NCBI GenBank assembly: GCA_019614645.1
Contig: JABWDB010000015.1
Span: 62,001 to 126,000, forward strand
DNA: 64,000 nucleotides
Direction: 5' to 3'
From: Stratiolaelaps scimitus
Lineage: Eukaryota; Arthropoda; Arachnida; Mesostigmata; Laelapidae
Part shown: piece after piece, positions 1 through 11,594 of the stretch
Layout of the letters: every line of letters starts with the position of its first letter
How positions within the stretch are numbered: the stretch's first letter is position 1
Notes under the pieces: model-generated
What the model saw: only the letters and a program-made list of their open reading frames with translations
Databases searched by the model: none
Told to the model about the DNA's origin: nothing
Translations under genes and position numbers: made by a program

Positions 1-89
<89 letters not shown>
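1..89. repeat. (TC)n microsatellite
   Basis: An uninterrupted TC dinucleotide run fills the left edge of the window and is followed by a short T run. Its true length is unknown because it continues beyond the edge. Confidence 0.98.
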
Positions 90-91
<2 letters not shown>

Positions 92-193
92 TTTTTTAGG
101 CCTGTCACTGCCATTTTTCCCAGTCGCCGTTAGCGGACTTCCTCTTCCGTTTGTGTCGCATTCCAGCGGTGAACAACCCGGTTCGTCACTCTA

Positions 194-512
194 CAGGGTG
201 TTCGGCAATGAAGCGTTTGGTTTTGAAAAAATTATTTTAGGCAATTACCCGGCGTTGAAACGCGATGCGAAACGCTCAAAGTGAAGATAAACTCAAGTTT
301 ATTGTGTGGGTGTGCGTGTGTGTGTGTGATTTTTGATAAAAACGGAACGCAACCACATCAGCTTGCGTGCGTTTTTGCACGCGTTGAATAAACCACGCGA
401 ACACCCACATAGCTGAGTGTCTCCCCGAGCACTGTACATGGAATTCTCTCTACAGCGGGATGCATAGTGTCTTCTGAATGCCGTAGGGTAGCGTAACTTT
501 TCAAACACCCTG
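194..512. mobile_element. MITE-like element with CAGGGTGTTYG ends
   Basis: The left end reads CAGGGTGTTCG and the right end is its reverse complement with one change (CAAACACCCTG). Both ends are bordered by TA (192-193 and 513-514), as expected for a Tc1/mariner-superfamily insertion duplicating TA. The terminal repeats are about 11 bp and the element is 319 bp. The interior has no recognisable transposase, so this would be a non-autonomous derivative. A shorter sequence with similar ends lies at 16024-16097. The ends and TA flanks are seen; the superfamily is inferred. Confidence 0.6.
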
Positions 513-514
513 TA

Positions 515-1691
515 GGCATGGCCATCGTCGCGCCCGTGGTAGGCCCCCACCGCTCCAGTGCAAGTGCTTACTGCAGTAAGCTTCTATCGCCACTCGCCGA
601 ATCGAGACGACCACCTCTTAGTGTAGGCATCCACCGGGAGCGGCTTGGACAAACGCCCCGGACCTTCACCCTCGAACGGACATTCCCGTGGTGAACGGCT
701 AGCGAGCTAGCCTCATAGGCTAATGGCACCAAGTACACGTCGTAGTATTAATGATAAGAGTACGTAGTAATGCGGATACACAGCACCAAGGCCGTACATA
801 GCGTGTGCCACGAACTGAGGAGGTTCCAGTTGTCACAGAGGCGTAGACAGCTCACTCCTCCAATTGCGATTCTATCTTCAGCCCACGCTACCCCCACCCC
901 CGGCAACAAAAGACCCCAACACGCGGTTCCTCCCATTCCATTGTACCTCTTCCCACCTATACTATACTATTATATAGATTATATCATACCACATATAGCG
1001 GCCGGCTCGATATGCAGCGTCTCGGAGCGCCGTCAGCCGTGCGGAGAGCCAGTCAATCAGCCGACTAGCCGACAAGCAAGCTGAACCGGTTAACTCGCTT
1101 GCCGAAAATCAGTGTGCTACCGCGCCTGCGACTCTACGGTGGATGACGGCTGTTGTTTGTCGCCCACTGCGGTGTGTGGGAGTCATGGCTGTCCCATAGC
1201 ATCAGTAGCACTCGGAGGCGTCGGCAATGTCCCGCATAGAAGATCGGTCATCACAGACGACCACGTTCGTTGTGCGGCTACTGTGCGGTTGATTCGACTT
1301 CAGTTTACCCCCGTTGCTCAGGAGGCTCGAAGGGGTGAGGGGGGGGGGTAGGCTCGGTGGTGCCGCGAGCCAGCCGGAGCATATGGAGCAAAGCGAGACG
1401 AGCGCTAGTCTGACGCGCTTCGCCCACCGGCAGGCGTTCGGCCCAGACAACGAACGGGTGTGGGCCGAAAAGGGCGGGCAAGTACCCTCCAGCTGACCGG
1501 GCCCTTGAGTTCCTCCACGAAGTCTACACTGCCTCGACGAACTGTGCGGTGGGCGTCGCTTCGAGTCCATGAAGCGGCAGGTATCCGCTTTGACGCGAGG
1601 GATGCAGTGTAGTTGCGGTATTCGATGTTGAGCGGGGGACTGGTGAAAAATGTAAGGTCGTCTGTTAGACATCACTGGCCACTTGTCAAAA
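515..1691. other. No recognised feature
   Basis: Mixed-composition DNA with a G run near 1340. Several short open frames overlap on both strands without any motif, splice signal pattern or repeat match that I can recognise. Confidence 0.5.
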
Positions 1692-1774
1692 TGCCAACTT
1701 CAAAACCGCTGCATTGTGAGCTGACCTCGCACAGTGCCAACTTCAAAACCGCTGCATTGTGAGCTGACCTCGCA
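1692..1774. repeat. 43-bp tandem duplication
   Basis: Two nearly identical head-to-tail copies beginning TGCCAACTTCAAAACC, with a period of 43 bp. The second copy stops after 40 bp. There is no open frame, so this is a simple recent tandem duplication. Confidence 0.9.
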
Positions 1775-2849
1775 GACACACACACAATGTCTCTATCTAT
1801 CTCTCCTCTCGCTTGTAATGCATTTACAACGAATATTACCCTCTGCTAACTTCTTGATAACTGTTGAAGTGCATGAAATGCACGCTAGCAATCTGTCGAC
1901 ACCTTTGTGAAGAGTCCCAAGGTTGTTCGTCGAGAAGCAACGTTAGCGGTAGTCATATTCCTAGTAAGCACGTACGAGCAGAAAGGGCAGCATGAACACA
2001 TTCGGGGGCATATCGTTCCCTGGGCATAGCTAGCTCACACGGTCAAGATGGTCGGACTGACACGAGCGCTGTTTGTGACATGACGTGATTCTGTGAGATT
2101 AGCATGAGAAGCAGCCTGAGAAGGTGTTTTTTTATTTATAGCTTGTTCGATTTGTCAACGTCCCGTTAGCAAATTGGTGCATTCATTTTGTCAAACTTCG
2201 AAATTGCCAGACCTACAAACAACGAGCGGGTTCAGGCGTAAAATGAGTGACGGTGTCCCTGCGAGCGAATACATAATTCGGCCCTCGAGAAACGGGTTGT
2301 CTACGGTTCAGACTAACACAATGCCGCCCCTTATGAGGCTGGATTTCGACATGCGAGCCGACAGGGTGTCTCTGTGTTTGTATATTGGCTTATTTGAAAT
2401 GCGACGATGAGAAATCTCGCAATGGTCTCGTGTGATCGCAGTTAAGAGAACGGTGTTTGTATGGACACTAGTCCTCGTCAGCCTAGTCCAGCCCAGCCCA
2501 ACCGAGCCGTGGTCATGGAAATGCTCATCAGGGTAATCGCGTTCGTTCTTAGGCACATTGTACAATAGTAAATAGGGCCTTGCTCATTTGCTCCATACGT
2601 GTAGCGACAAGTTTGTTTAATATTTCACACTGTAACACTTGTTCATGACTGGTTACAGCCAGAGTCTGCCAAAAGTCGGTCCGTAGGCCCTCGTATTATC
2701 TGCGTCATTTATCGATAACGAACACTGCGTTTCTTCAAAATGTTCGACCATCACTCATGGATTGTATACAGTTCGTTGGGCAGAGAAAACCTTGGGGAGC
2801 GATCCGAGTTTGCACGTGCACTGAGCGCGCTAAGAACATTGTTTCTGAT
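1775..2849. other. No recognised feature
   Basis: Unique sequence with a short CA/CT-rich patch near 1775-1810. No gene, transposon or RNA feature is supported. Confidence 0.5.
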
Positions 2850-2928
2850 TAGCTTGTCAACATTGGTAAATAGCTAGTCAACATTGGTAAGTAGCTTGTC
2901 AACATTGGTAAGTAGCTTGTCAACATTG
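2850..2928. repeat. 21-bp tandem repeat, about 3.8 copies
   Basis: The unit TAGCTTGTCAACATTGGTAA plus one variable base (A or G) is repeated with a 21-bp period. The second copy has one substitution (CTAG for CTTG). Copies are contiguous, without spacers, so it is a minisatellite and not a CRISPR-like array. Confidence 0.93.
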
Positions 2929-3560
2929 GCCATCAGATGTCAGCTCGGTTTCACTGGGCCGCGTCCTGAAAAAAATCTGCTGTGTAAGTAAATCTTCGTC
3001 CTTAGCGCACGTCCACTGTTTTATATCGACAAAATAATCAAGCTAACGAACACATTTGTTCTTCCATAGAAATCTATGAACAGTGAGTTCCTAGTGACAC
3101 CTGCTGAGACATTTGCACATGTATTATAACGCGAAGATAATTAGCTGGTTCGGACAGCACCGGCCCGCGTGGGTCCCGGTAACTGGAGGCTTCATTTGAG
3201 TCTTTTCGGAGTCTGCAGTAATGCCAAGATGGTATTCGATGCGTTTGGACTCGTATTTTTGCTAGCTTACCAAGAAGGTAACGACAAACACAGCTTTATA
3301 TCAAGTGTAATTCTACGGGGAATAAGCCATCATCTTCTGGTGGTACGTGAATCATTAGAACGGCTAATTTTCCATAGAGTCCTTTGGGAATACACACACG
3401 ATTTCGTCGAAATCCGATGGGCTCTGTATTGCTGCCTATCTTTTGCAAATTCGCAAATTTTTAACTGTTTTCTTAATGAATTAAAGTTAATATAAATATC
3501 TAAATATTAAATCTATTCATTTATTACTGATATCAAATATCAAATACTGATATAACTTCT
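2929..3560. other. No recognised feature
   Basis: AT-richer unique sequence. One 108-codon open frame (3169-3495, plus) has no recognisable motif and I do not call it a gene. Confidence 0.5.
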
Positions 3561-3647
3561 ATATGATTAATAGAAGTTCTTATATTATCTCCTCTTATAA
3601 AATAATTTTATAAGAGGAGATAATATAAGAACTTCTATTAATCATAT
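3561..3647. repeat. Perfect 87-bp palindrome (43-bp arms, 1-bp centre)
   Basis: Bases 3561-3603 are the exact reverse complement of 3605-3647, with the single base 3604 between them. The arms are AT-rich but not simple repeats. Such a structure can extrude as a cruciform and is prone to deletion, so either it is recent or it reflects a foldback cloning, library or assembly artefact. No TA or longer flanking duplication is evident. Confidence 0.97.
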
Positions 3648-5153
3648 GTATCGTGAGCATCGTGATTTAATAATCGCCAACTGAGTAAGTGGTTTTTCGA
3701 AATAGATCGAGTGTATCTACTATTGTCAGCTCACCATGGAGTGACGTGATCTTACCGGCGCGAATTGATGTAACTAAGCCACCAGCGTACGCTGGACTCG
3801 CTGCTGATTTGACGGAGATAATGGGGGATGTATGCAAATGTGTATGCAATACAATATACACGTGAAGAATATGGCTTGGTCTCGAGAAAGACGATGCTGT
3901 ATTCAATGTAACCAATAGAAAACAGACAAAGAAATACAAACTGCGTCCGTTTTCACATTAACGACAAACCACACATTACTGAGCCCTTATAGTGTTGTAT
4001 CGTTCAGGGGACGTTCGCCGGCAAAGGAGTACACGCAGAAAGATAGACGCGACCGCGACCGTGCGAAGATTGATTTATCGCCAAAGATAGCAACAAAACA
4101 CCGAAACAAAAGAGAACGAATCCAAAAAGACACCCGAAATACATGTACAACTATGCACGACCTTCTGTTCTCTCCCATGTATTCGTGCGATATCAGTTTT
4201 TAAGAGTGCAACTTGATTCAACATCAGCCGGATCTTGGCCCTTTTTCTATAAAGACATTTCGGGCCCACGAAGAAACTCCCCCCTTGGCCGAGGGGAATT
4301 CAGCGGGTCCGGGCGGACAGGGACAACAACACTGGTCGCAGACCCGAACCATAACTTGTGCCTGCTTTTGAAACAGCCTTGGTGGAGACGATCGTTGCCG
4401 TCTCTGCTGAATATACATGACGATCCTATACGTGCCACGCGATTCCGCCATCGACGAGGGTCAACGATTCTGTAGTTCTTGGAAGTTCCTACGGCATGTG
4501 ACGTCGGGTGCGGTTGCGATTCGCGTCTGCGAATACAGGATCCACAGCTCCTTCATCCCTTACCCGCGTCGGCACGTCCCCGCCCACTGCCTGAGTGCGC
4601 CACCCGGCGTGTTCTTGAGGAAAGTTCTTGCCCGCCTCCACTTTCCCCGCATGCGTCTGTACGGTGCGGCCTCGGAGCACCAAAATTTCCCAGCAAAATG
4701 TACCCCCGGCCTACAACAGCATGTTCTGGTCACAGCATTCTCCAGCCAGCCAACCAGCCAGCCGTACTTCGCTGCTGTACCCAACCCTGACACTGGTTCG
4801 CAATGCACTCGATGCAGCTAGCGGTAGAGGGTACATCTGCTATACTCCTCCATCGCATCACGTGTCTGACCCGCCATCCTTGCGGGCTGTCCGCCGTTGC
4901 TTTGCGAACATCGGAGCCAGCCCGCGTCGGAGCGAGGGCCCACCGTTTGAGAACGTGAGCAAGTCAGAGATAAATAGATAGAGACCTCAAATTCTCTTCT
5001 GCTCTCCGCTTGGGCACCACCATCTCGCACCACAAGTCCCGTTTGTCCCCTTCTCACTTCAGTCGGTAGGTGTCTCTCATACTCGCGTTCGTGATGTTGT
5101 GGCCCTGCTACCGCTGCTGTTGCTGGCGCTCTCTACTGCCTCCGCCGTGGTCG

Positions 5154-5157
<4 letters not shown>
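3648..5157. other. No recognised feature
   Basis: Unique sequence. Numerous overlapping short frames occur in the 4140-5060 stretch on both strands, which is the pattern of stop-poor GC-rich DNA and not of a specific gene. Confidence 0.5.

Positions 5158-5193
<36 letters not shown>
5158..5193. repeat. (CT)n microsatellite
   Basis: A CT dinucleotide run interrupted once by an A near its 3' end. Confidence 0.95.
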
Positions 5194-6069
5194 GCCCACC
5201 CTCTGTAGGCGCATGCTGTATCGGGAGACGAGCCTCGGTTGCTTCGCCTGTTCCATTAGAACCATTTATTATTACCGACTTCTGGCCGGCTCGGCCGGCC
5301 GACTCCCGAGCCGCGTTCCAACATAGATACCTACCCACGTTGCCACTACGTTCGAATCTTCCCGAAGCCCACGTCCACAACCATACCACTCCTCCGGATC
5401 AATCCGTCGTGACCAACAGTTCGATACAAAGGGACGTCTGACGTGGCGCGGCGATGGGGGGGGGGGCGTCTCTTCCTCATTCCATCCTCGACATACTACG
5501 AGGTTTGCGGCTACTTCTCCCTACCATTATTACGCCCACAGCGACTATCACTTCGGGTATCGTGGGTGGCGATACTATTGGCAACTGCGTCTGCCGCACC
5601 TCTAGTGTTGTTCTGGATGACAATTCCTCGCACCAGTGGACGCTATTCTCGTTCTTAACTTGAGTAGTGGCTTGACGTCTCCGCTCACTAGGCGACTTGA
5701 TTCCTCCTGGCAAGATGCAGATGGTCAAGGTGAGGAGGTACACTCACATCTCATTCTCCTGCAGTCTGGGGCTCGTTCCCTCGTGAAATTAGAACCATTT
5801 CATCAGCTGAGGTAAATTTGCGCGAGAGGTCATTAGGCATTCACTTGTAAATCATTCAGCTGTATTGTATGCTTATACTATAATGAAGCGAATCGCAACC
5901 TCTGTCTGTCTACAATTATTGCTTGATGAATGGAGTATACATTGTGCGGATTGTGCGGCGTTTGTCCCATATATAATATTACTTTTGTGGTAACGAACAT
6001 GATGTAAACATCGCCGTCTTCAGTAATAAAGTGCATTTCAGAAAAAAAAAATATATATATATATTTTTT
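5194..6069. other. No recognised feature
   Basis: Unique sequence with a G run at about 5456-5466. A short A/TA-rich patch at about 6040-6069 immediately precedes the SINE insertion site. Confidence 0.45.
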
Positions 6070-6166
6070 TTTATATGTATATAGTTTAAAGGTTAAGAGC
6101 TGAGGCCTGTCAGATAGGGGAACAGCTGAGGGTCAGCTCGAAAAACAGTTTATATGTATATAGTTT
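6070..6166 (+). mobile_element. Micro-insertion of SINE family S2 with 18-bp TSD
   Basis: A 61-bp insert (6088-6148) is flanked by a perfect 18-bp direct repeat, TTTATATGTATATAGTTT (6070-6087 and 6149-6166). The insert is the 3' end of family S2. It contains the hairpin AGCTGA-GGG-TCAGCT and ends CTCGAAAAACAG. The exact flanking duplication identifies it as a 5'-truncated retroposed copy. It lacks any tRNA-like head. Confidence 0.9.
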
Positions 6167-6216
6167 GGTAACGGTCGTGTTAATTCTCTTCTTCACTGCA
6201 ACACTTCTTTATCACT

Positions 6217-6278
6217 CTTACTATTATTATGAGAACTTGAGCGTTGTAAAAAGAACTGCAGTTCTATTAATGAATCAA
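6217..6278 (+). repeat. Degenerate 3' end of SINE family S3
   Basis: The segment aligns loosely with the conserved S3 3' region: a GAGA-CTTRAGC-TTGTAAAA core, then CTGCAGTTCT and TTAATGAATCAA where the consensus has CTGCAGCTCCTTTAATAAACCAA. It is heavily mutated. Confidence 0.45.
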
Positions 6279-6561
6279 ACCTTGTGTTGTATCGTGTTCT
6301 CAGCTCATCTATGTTCGTTGTCTGCTATACGGCTCTGATTGTAGGCAAATTGCCGACGTGCGCCTTAACAATGCCGCTCTCATGTTGCACGTTAACCTGT
6401 CGTGCGCCAACGTGTCATCCCCGACATGCATGAAATAATAACCATCGATCCACAAGCTACATGCTGTCTGCTTAAAGCCACTTTCACAGGTTAGCCGCGT
6501 CACAGGCGTTTTCGTCAATCGATCGATGTCGTGATCGACTATGCTTCGTCGTGCTTGGTCT

Positions 6562-6840
6562 CACAGTTTTTCGAACTGACCCTCAGCTGTTCCCCTATCT
6601 GACAGGCCTCAGCTCTTAACCTTCTTTTAGGTATTACTATGAGGACCTGTCGGGGGGCCACCTTTGCTTATACTCTTCCTTACCCGTACCTGGCAAGAAT
6701 CTTTAGATAAAGAAAGATAATAAAGAACTCCAACGATTCTCCAATTCGTCTGACAGAATTTGAACCCAACACACACGTCCCTCCGGTCTAGTACTCCAAG
6801 ACGCCCGCCAGTAGACGACCATCCAGGGGACCGTCGTTCC
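6562..6840 (-). mobile_element. SINE family S2, near full-length copy
   Basis: Read on the minus strand, the copy begins with a tRNA-like head. A B-box-like GGGTTCAAATTC lies at about 6755-6767, and only a weak A-box candidate sits upstream. The body contains the GGTCCTC-TAGTAATACCTAAAAG segment shared with 28045-28125. It ends with the CAGCTGAGGGTCAGTTCG hairpin region and CGAAAAA at 6562. It is the fullest S2 copy here and shows that the short S2 inserts are truncated. Confidence 0.7.
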
Positions 6841-6869
6841 TGGCTACATGTAGGAAAGGCTGAGGGGGG

Positions 6870-7060
6870 GCCCGGCGGCCTCATGATTCATTCGTGTGCG
6901 CGTGGCAACCGGAAGAGAAATGCAGGTAAACGGGTCCGATCTCAACCGTTGCACATATGCATTTAAGCGGAAGTCCGTCTCATGAGGTATCATGCTGAAC
7001 GTACTTGTATCGTGGACGTTGTTAAATGTTGGCTGAGCGTCAGAGCAGGAAAATATACTT
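6870..7060 (+). mobile_element. SINE family S1, near full-length copy
   Basis: It matches the better-preserved S1 copy at 35883-36062. Shared parts are the TTCGTGTG-GCGTG tract, a decayed B box (GGGTCCGATCTC), and CCGTTGCACAT-TGCATTTAAG. These are followed by GTCCGTCTCATGAG, GGACGTTGTTAAATGTTGGCTGAG and a terminal GGAAAAT. The 3' hairpin is partly decayed (GGCTGA-GCG-TCAGAGC). It directly follows the antiparallel S2 copy. Confidence 0.75.
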
Positions 7061-7721
7061 AGATGGAGCGAGGAATTGCGACCTTGTCGGACACAGGAAA
7101 CTTTCTCCCTGGAAAGATGCCCCTTCATTGACTCTAGCATAATTGCATTGCAGAATATAGACAAACGCACGTGCCGAATGGCGCATGCGGAATCACTGCG
7201 GCGCCTGCTCAGGGCCACTGGGCCTTGACGGGCTGTGGGCGCTTCGCCGACGTCCTTCATTCAGGACAACAAGTTGGGGATGGCACTACAAAGGCTTACG
7301 CCCTTTCGCTACAGCGGGTGTTGCAACAGATGCAATAAGAACAAACGTGGTGGAAAGGGAAACGCTATCCTATTAGACATGCTGCTTTGTGTGGAACAGA
7401 ACGATCCCGTTTTGTGAGGTGCGCGATTCTTAAAGGATTTCTAATATCTTGAAGGATGGCTACTAGTGGATCCTGGTTAGACCAGTGGACGATTCACTCA
7501 CTATATATTAGATCAATATAGCCCCGAAAAATGATCGTGTCGTCTCTCTCTCTCTCTCTCTCTCTCTCCCTTGGCCTCTCTCTATCTATATATGTTTCTC
7601 TCTATCTGTACGATCTCACGATATCTATTTTCACACAAGACTCTGTGTGATACCCGTTAGTATTATAGAATGGCACAAGTGACCCGGTATGAAAACGTGT
7701 AATTCTCCTCAGTGTCACAAT
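7061..7721. other. Unique sequence with a (CT)n tract
   Basis: No gene is recognised. A CT run lies at about 7543-7568, followed by degenerate CT/TA repeats to about 7600. Confidence 0.5.
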
Positions 7722-7820
7722 GGTATTCCCTCTCCCTGTTATATACCTATATATTTTTTTTCGAGCTGACTTTCAGCTGTCCCCCTATATGACAGGGGGG
7801 TATTCCCTCTCCCTGTTATA
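7722..7820 (-). mobile_element. Micro-insertion of SINE family S2 with 22-bp TSD
   Basis: A 22-bp direct repeat beginning GGTATTCCCTCTCCCTG occurs without mismatch at 7722-7743 and 7799-7820. Between the copies lies a 55-bp insert. On the minus strand the insert carries the S2 3' end: CCTGTCATATAGGGG, the hairpin AGCTGA-AAG-TCAGCT and CGAAAAA. This is a retroposed, severely 5'-truncated copy. Confidence 0.92.
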
Positions 7821-8534
7821 TTGCTACCTAACAAAGGTGAATAGATAAATGAATGAATTTTATTCCCTCTACCACCAACGTTGCGATATCTCGAACCGGG
7901 GACAGTCACTGACCAATAGCTCTCAGCCGCTATTCCGACAAACGGTGCCGCTCCTCAGCTACATACGTGTTCGCAAGGCTTCTGGTCTGCTACGATACGA
8001 TGGGCAAGCACAATTCTTCCAGCATCTCTGTATAGTCTTGACTCTCTCGCACATCTTCGTGTCAGTCGGTCTCGTTTCGACGTTGGCATTGTTCGAGAGC
8101 AGTGCCACGTTATTCCCAATAAAAGTGCGTACTTACGTATTCGACCGGGCGCGGGTTGCCTTGGGGAGTCAGGGAGGGGTGGACCATCGTTCTTCCCTGT
8201 TCTGCCTTTGGTCTACTTGCTCCCCGTTTGCGGTCATCTTCGTCCGCTACGCGCCGTTAAACGTCGGATTCTTGCGGTCTGTTCGAGTTCGGACGGCCCG
8301 GGAGGCGCCTTGCGCGTTGATGGTGTCTGGCCGGAAGCGCCAAGCACCTCGCGACTTAAGTCCTTACAACGCCGTTACGTGTGAGAGGAAGAAAACAAAA
8401 AGGCCCCAACCCGAGTACCACCCGACCCAGAACGTCAGAACGGACCCCATGTCAAAACGGACAGGCCGGAGTTCGTCGGCTCCGGCAGGCTCCACAGTGT
8501 GTTGCCCCGTACGCCTCCATTGCACCCTGCATCA
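7821..8534. other. No recognised feature
   Basis: A 272-codon open frame starts at 7849 and runs through the microsatellite at 8535-8587. Its product is compositionally arbitrary, encodes an Ile-Tyr repeat from the TA tract, and resembles no family I know. I treat it as a chance frame. Confidence 0.5.
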
Positions 8535-8547
8535 TCTCTCTCTCTCT

Positions 8548-8582
<35 letters not shown>

Positions 8583-8587
8583 GAGAG
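8535..8587. repeat. CT / TA / AG compound microsatellite
   Basis: A CT run, a TA run of about 28 bp and an AG run lie in succession. The CT and AG parts are complementary, so the whole can fold into a hairpin. Confidence 0.93.
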
Positions 8588-11500
8588 GTCAAGACAGCGT
8601 CGCTACGCCCAGTGAGTGTGTATTCCACCCCACTTTCAACGCCTCGGCTCGGTCCGGGAGACGCTAGCGTATCCTCACTAGCCTGCTGGCTTCCTGCCTT
8701 AGAGCGGGATGAATTCTTCATTCTGCTAGCAGCCATAGCAGGCGCAGAAGTGGCGGTCGCCGGGCTGCCCTTGGTCAGCGCCATGCTCGGTCGGATCAAG
8801 CCCGAGAGCATTCATCGTATGAACGAGTCGACGCTTCCCTGAGTATGAAATGAGCTGTGCAGGGTTCAAGGGAGGGTTAGGGGGGTCGACAATATTTCGT
8901 CCGTACATATGGAAAAACAGCGCCACCCGACTAAAAAGAGGTGGAAAACGAAAAAGGCCGAAGGAACAGGCGGAAATAGAAATGAGATGTTGGTGTTGCC
9001 TGAAATTAATACGAACTAGAAAATATCGAACGAGTTTCACCTGTCCTCGCTAACATAGGGAACAACAGGTGAGTGGTTGGGAACGAATTTACTCGCAGCA
9101 CAGAGACGAGAAAAAGCTCAGCCACAAAACGCTGGCCACCCCTTTAAATGAAATGTCGTGTGTAGCGCATTTTCGCTGCAAGACTGCTTTGTTGCTTATT
9201 GAAGTTCGCATTGATTTTTTGAGCTATCTCGTTATCGCCATAATCAGTCGCTGGTGTCAAATGATAAGAGAGCAGAGGAAATGGAAGTTTTCGTTGGCCG
9301 TTCCACGAACGTTCAACCAACCTTAAACGCGAGGAGCGAGCACGACGTATTGTTTGAGTATACCATTATCGCTCTGTGAAAGCAACGAATGCTTTGACAA
9401 ACAACGGGTCACCGAAATGACGAGAATGAGCGGGGAGGCCGACACAAAACGATGTGGTCTCGAGTTCGATCCAACTGGCTGAGACTCAGTGTGCGTGTTC
9501 CATATGATTTGAGTTGTTCATCTCAGCTTTCGGAGAGGCAGCCACATTTGAACAACGTGAATATCTTCCTGCCAGGCAACACCCTCAGCGGAAACACCCT
9601 TGATGTTGAGAGGTTTCAGCTGTACTGCTGCTGCAAAAAAAAGAACTGCAATTCTTGTATTATATCTATCTATTGTATTGAATTATGCTTATATTCGTTA
9701 TGATTCTTGATTGGTTTAGATCATTATTAAATATTGCATTGTGTTCAGTTATCTTTGTCGACCGCTGGTTCCGGGATCGCTGCACAGGAATCATGAATCG
9801 ACGTAATCCTTATTCTAGCACATTCATTGATGAACCCATTTTAACTAATTGGTAACAATATTTAGCGAGACCTGAACATTTCAGGCCCGACTCGAGATTC
9901 AAGCGTGAATGTCGTTCATCGTCGAATTTCGGGTCGTTTGTCGACAACGAACATTTTCCATTATGTTTCATAGTAACGGCCTCCAGCTGTAACATTTCAA
10001 AGCGTAAGTCACTACTCGGAATTAGCGCGTAGTTGTCTCTAATCTAAACACAACCCATAGACTAATATTACACATAATAATATACATCCACCTATATGTT
10101 GTACCTTGTGTGACATTTGCTTGAATCGTACGTTGAGGTTCAAACCAAGAGTCAGCAATGCCGCGCCGACAGACACTGATATTCGGCCGCTGCCGGATGG
10201 TACGATATTGTAAAAAACGATAGCAGAATTCTTTTAAGCTAATAAAAAAATTTCTCACAATCAGTGCTTTGGACACGATCTCACATGTGTATCCACGCTG
10301 GAACGCGTTGACCACCATATAATCTGGCGCGAACTGTAACGGATACAACAGCTTAAGTGAAACTTCGACAGCGGACGATCTCGATGCGGGCACAGGCAAC
10401 AGGTTCTTTATTTTCCATTATATGTCATCAAAGACGTCATACTTAGCGGACCCCATGGACTCGGCGATTTAGTCGACTAAGAGGCTAATCTAGCCCTTAC
10501 CCATTTTTCCCCTTTGTGAACCGTGCGATCGATTCACGAGTCTTCCTGCCAGTCTCCCAACGTTCTGAACACGAGAAAGCGATGAGGGCGCTGCGGCCGG
10601 CCCGGAACGGCTGCAAACGCCGTTTTCAACGGCGACCACATCCATAGAAATTATGAGTAACATATTCATTCCAATGCTTAGAAATAGAATAAAAAGCATT
10701 TTTTCGAGACACACGAGACCAACGGCTTCGCGCATCTGTTTCCGCTTGTTGGTAACCCAACGATAACGTACACCTAATGCGAAGGTCGCTATAATTGCAA
10801 ACCTAGTTAATAAATTGGACACGATGCTGAGAGGAGTGGCATACACCTTCTTTTTTGGTCAATAATGAGGTATTATGTGACAGCCCAAATAGGAATTTGT
10901 TGCAGATGTACAACCTTCACGCCCGCCCTCTGATGAGGGGTTCGGCATGTCAAGTTTTCTCGGAGCGTGAAGTGCGTGCGAAATTTACATACGAAGCGAG
11001 GCTCGGGCACTTCAGAAGAACGGGCGCGTCGGCTGCTGGGCAGCGCACAGACTCAAGGTATAATATCTACGGGGAGAAGAAATGTGAAACGCAAATGGGA
11101 TCGAGGAGCTGGAGTTTGTAAAAAAAAAAAAATATATATATATATATACTAGCTGGATCAAGAGGTTTTCTGTATCAGCATGTTCGACTCACCAGCGGTG
11201 GAAGTTCTATGTCTGTTTTTAATGGAAAGCAATCATTAGAATGGCAGATGATAACAGACAACAAAGCCGATATGATCGGTGGTGATTTCTGTTTGTTCTC
11301 ACTACAGTCTATCGAGTGGAAACGACATGTCGGACGGTGTCGCCAAAGTGACCCGGTGCGAGGTTCGGGCAATTCGTAAGCATTACGACTTTGAAAGTTG
11401 TGGTTCAACCCAGGTAGACCAAAAAATGGCAAGTTAAATAAATAGCGTTTAAGGAGAGTCCGCCCCATGTTATGAAACTGTGCGCTGTTAGATCAGAGAA

Positions 11501-11594
11501 TGCTCAACCGGGATCGAACCGGTCTCCAGGACGAACACGAATCTCCGGGAGCTCCAAAGCCTGTAACGAATGAGGAAAATTTGCCAAAAGTGCA
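8588..11594. other. No recognised gene; one A-run plus TA tract
   Basis: Mostly unique sequence. An A12 run with a TA tract lies at about 11120-11149. At about 11440-11480 a short stretch (GTTTAAGGAGAGTCCGCCCC) resembles the S1 body. Open frames here carry no family motif. One minus-strand frame (10490-10846) has two hydrophobic stretches but nothing else to support it. Confidence 0.45.

Noticed and set aside
2850..2928. Regular 21-bp repeats considered as a CRISPR-like array.
   Set aside because: Units are contiguous with no spacers, and the context is an animal-type genome.
6088..6625. Inverted S2 segments at 6088-6148 and 6562-6625 looked like long terminal inverted repeats of a 540-bp DNA transposon.
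   Set aside because: The left copy has its own perfect 18-bp target-site duplication and the right copy continues into a tRNA-like head, so they are two independent antiparallel SINE insertions.
7849..8667. 272-codon open frame, the longest outside the retrotransposons.
   Set aside because: It reads through a CT/TA microsatellite, has no family motif, and other frames are open too.
10490..10846. Minus-strand frame with two hydrophobic segments, considered as a membrane protein exon.
   Set aside because: No motif, no signal features beyond hydrophobicity, and no partner exons.
11500..11560. tRNA-like T-arm on the minus strand (GGTTCGATCCCGG).
   Set aside because: A good T-arm only; no A box or acceptor stem. 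It may be an old SINE head but was not listed as a feature.
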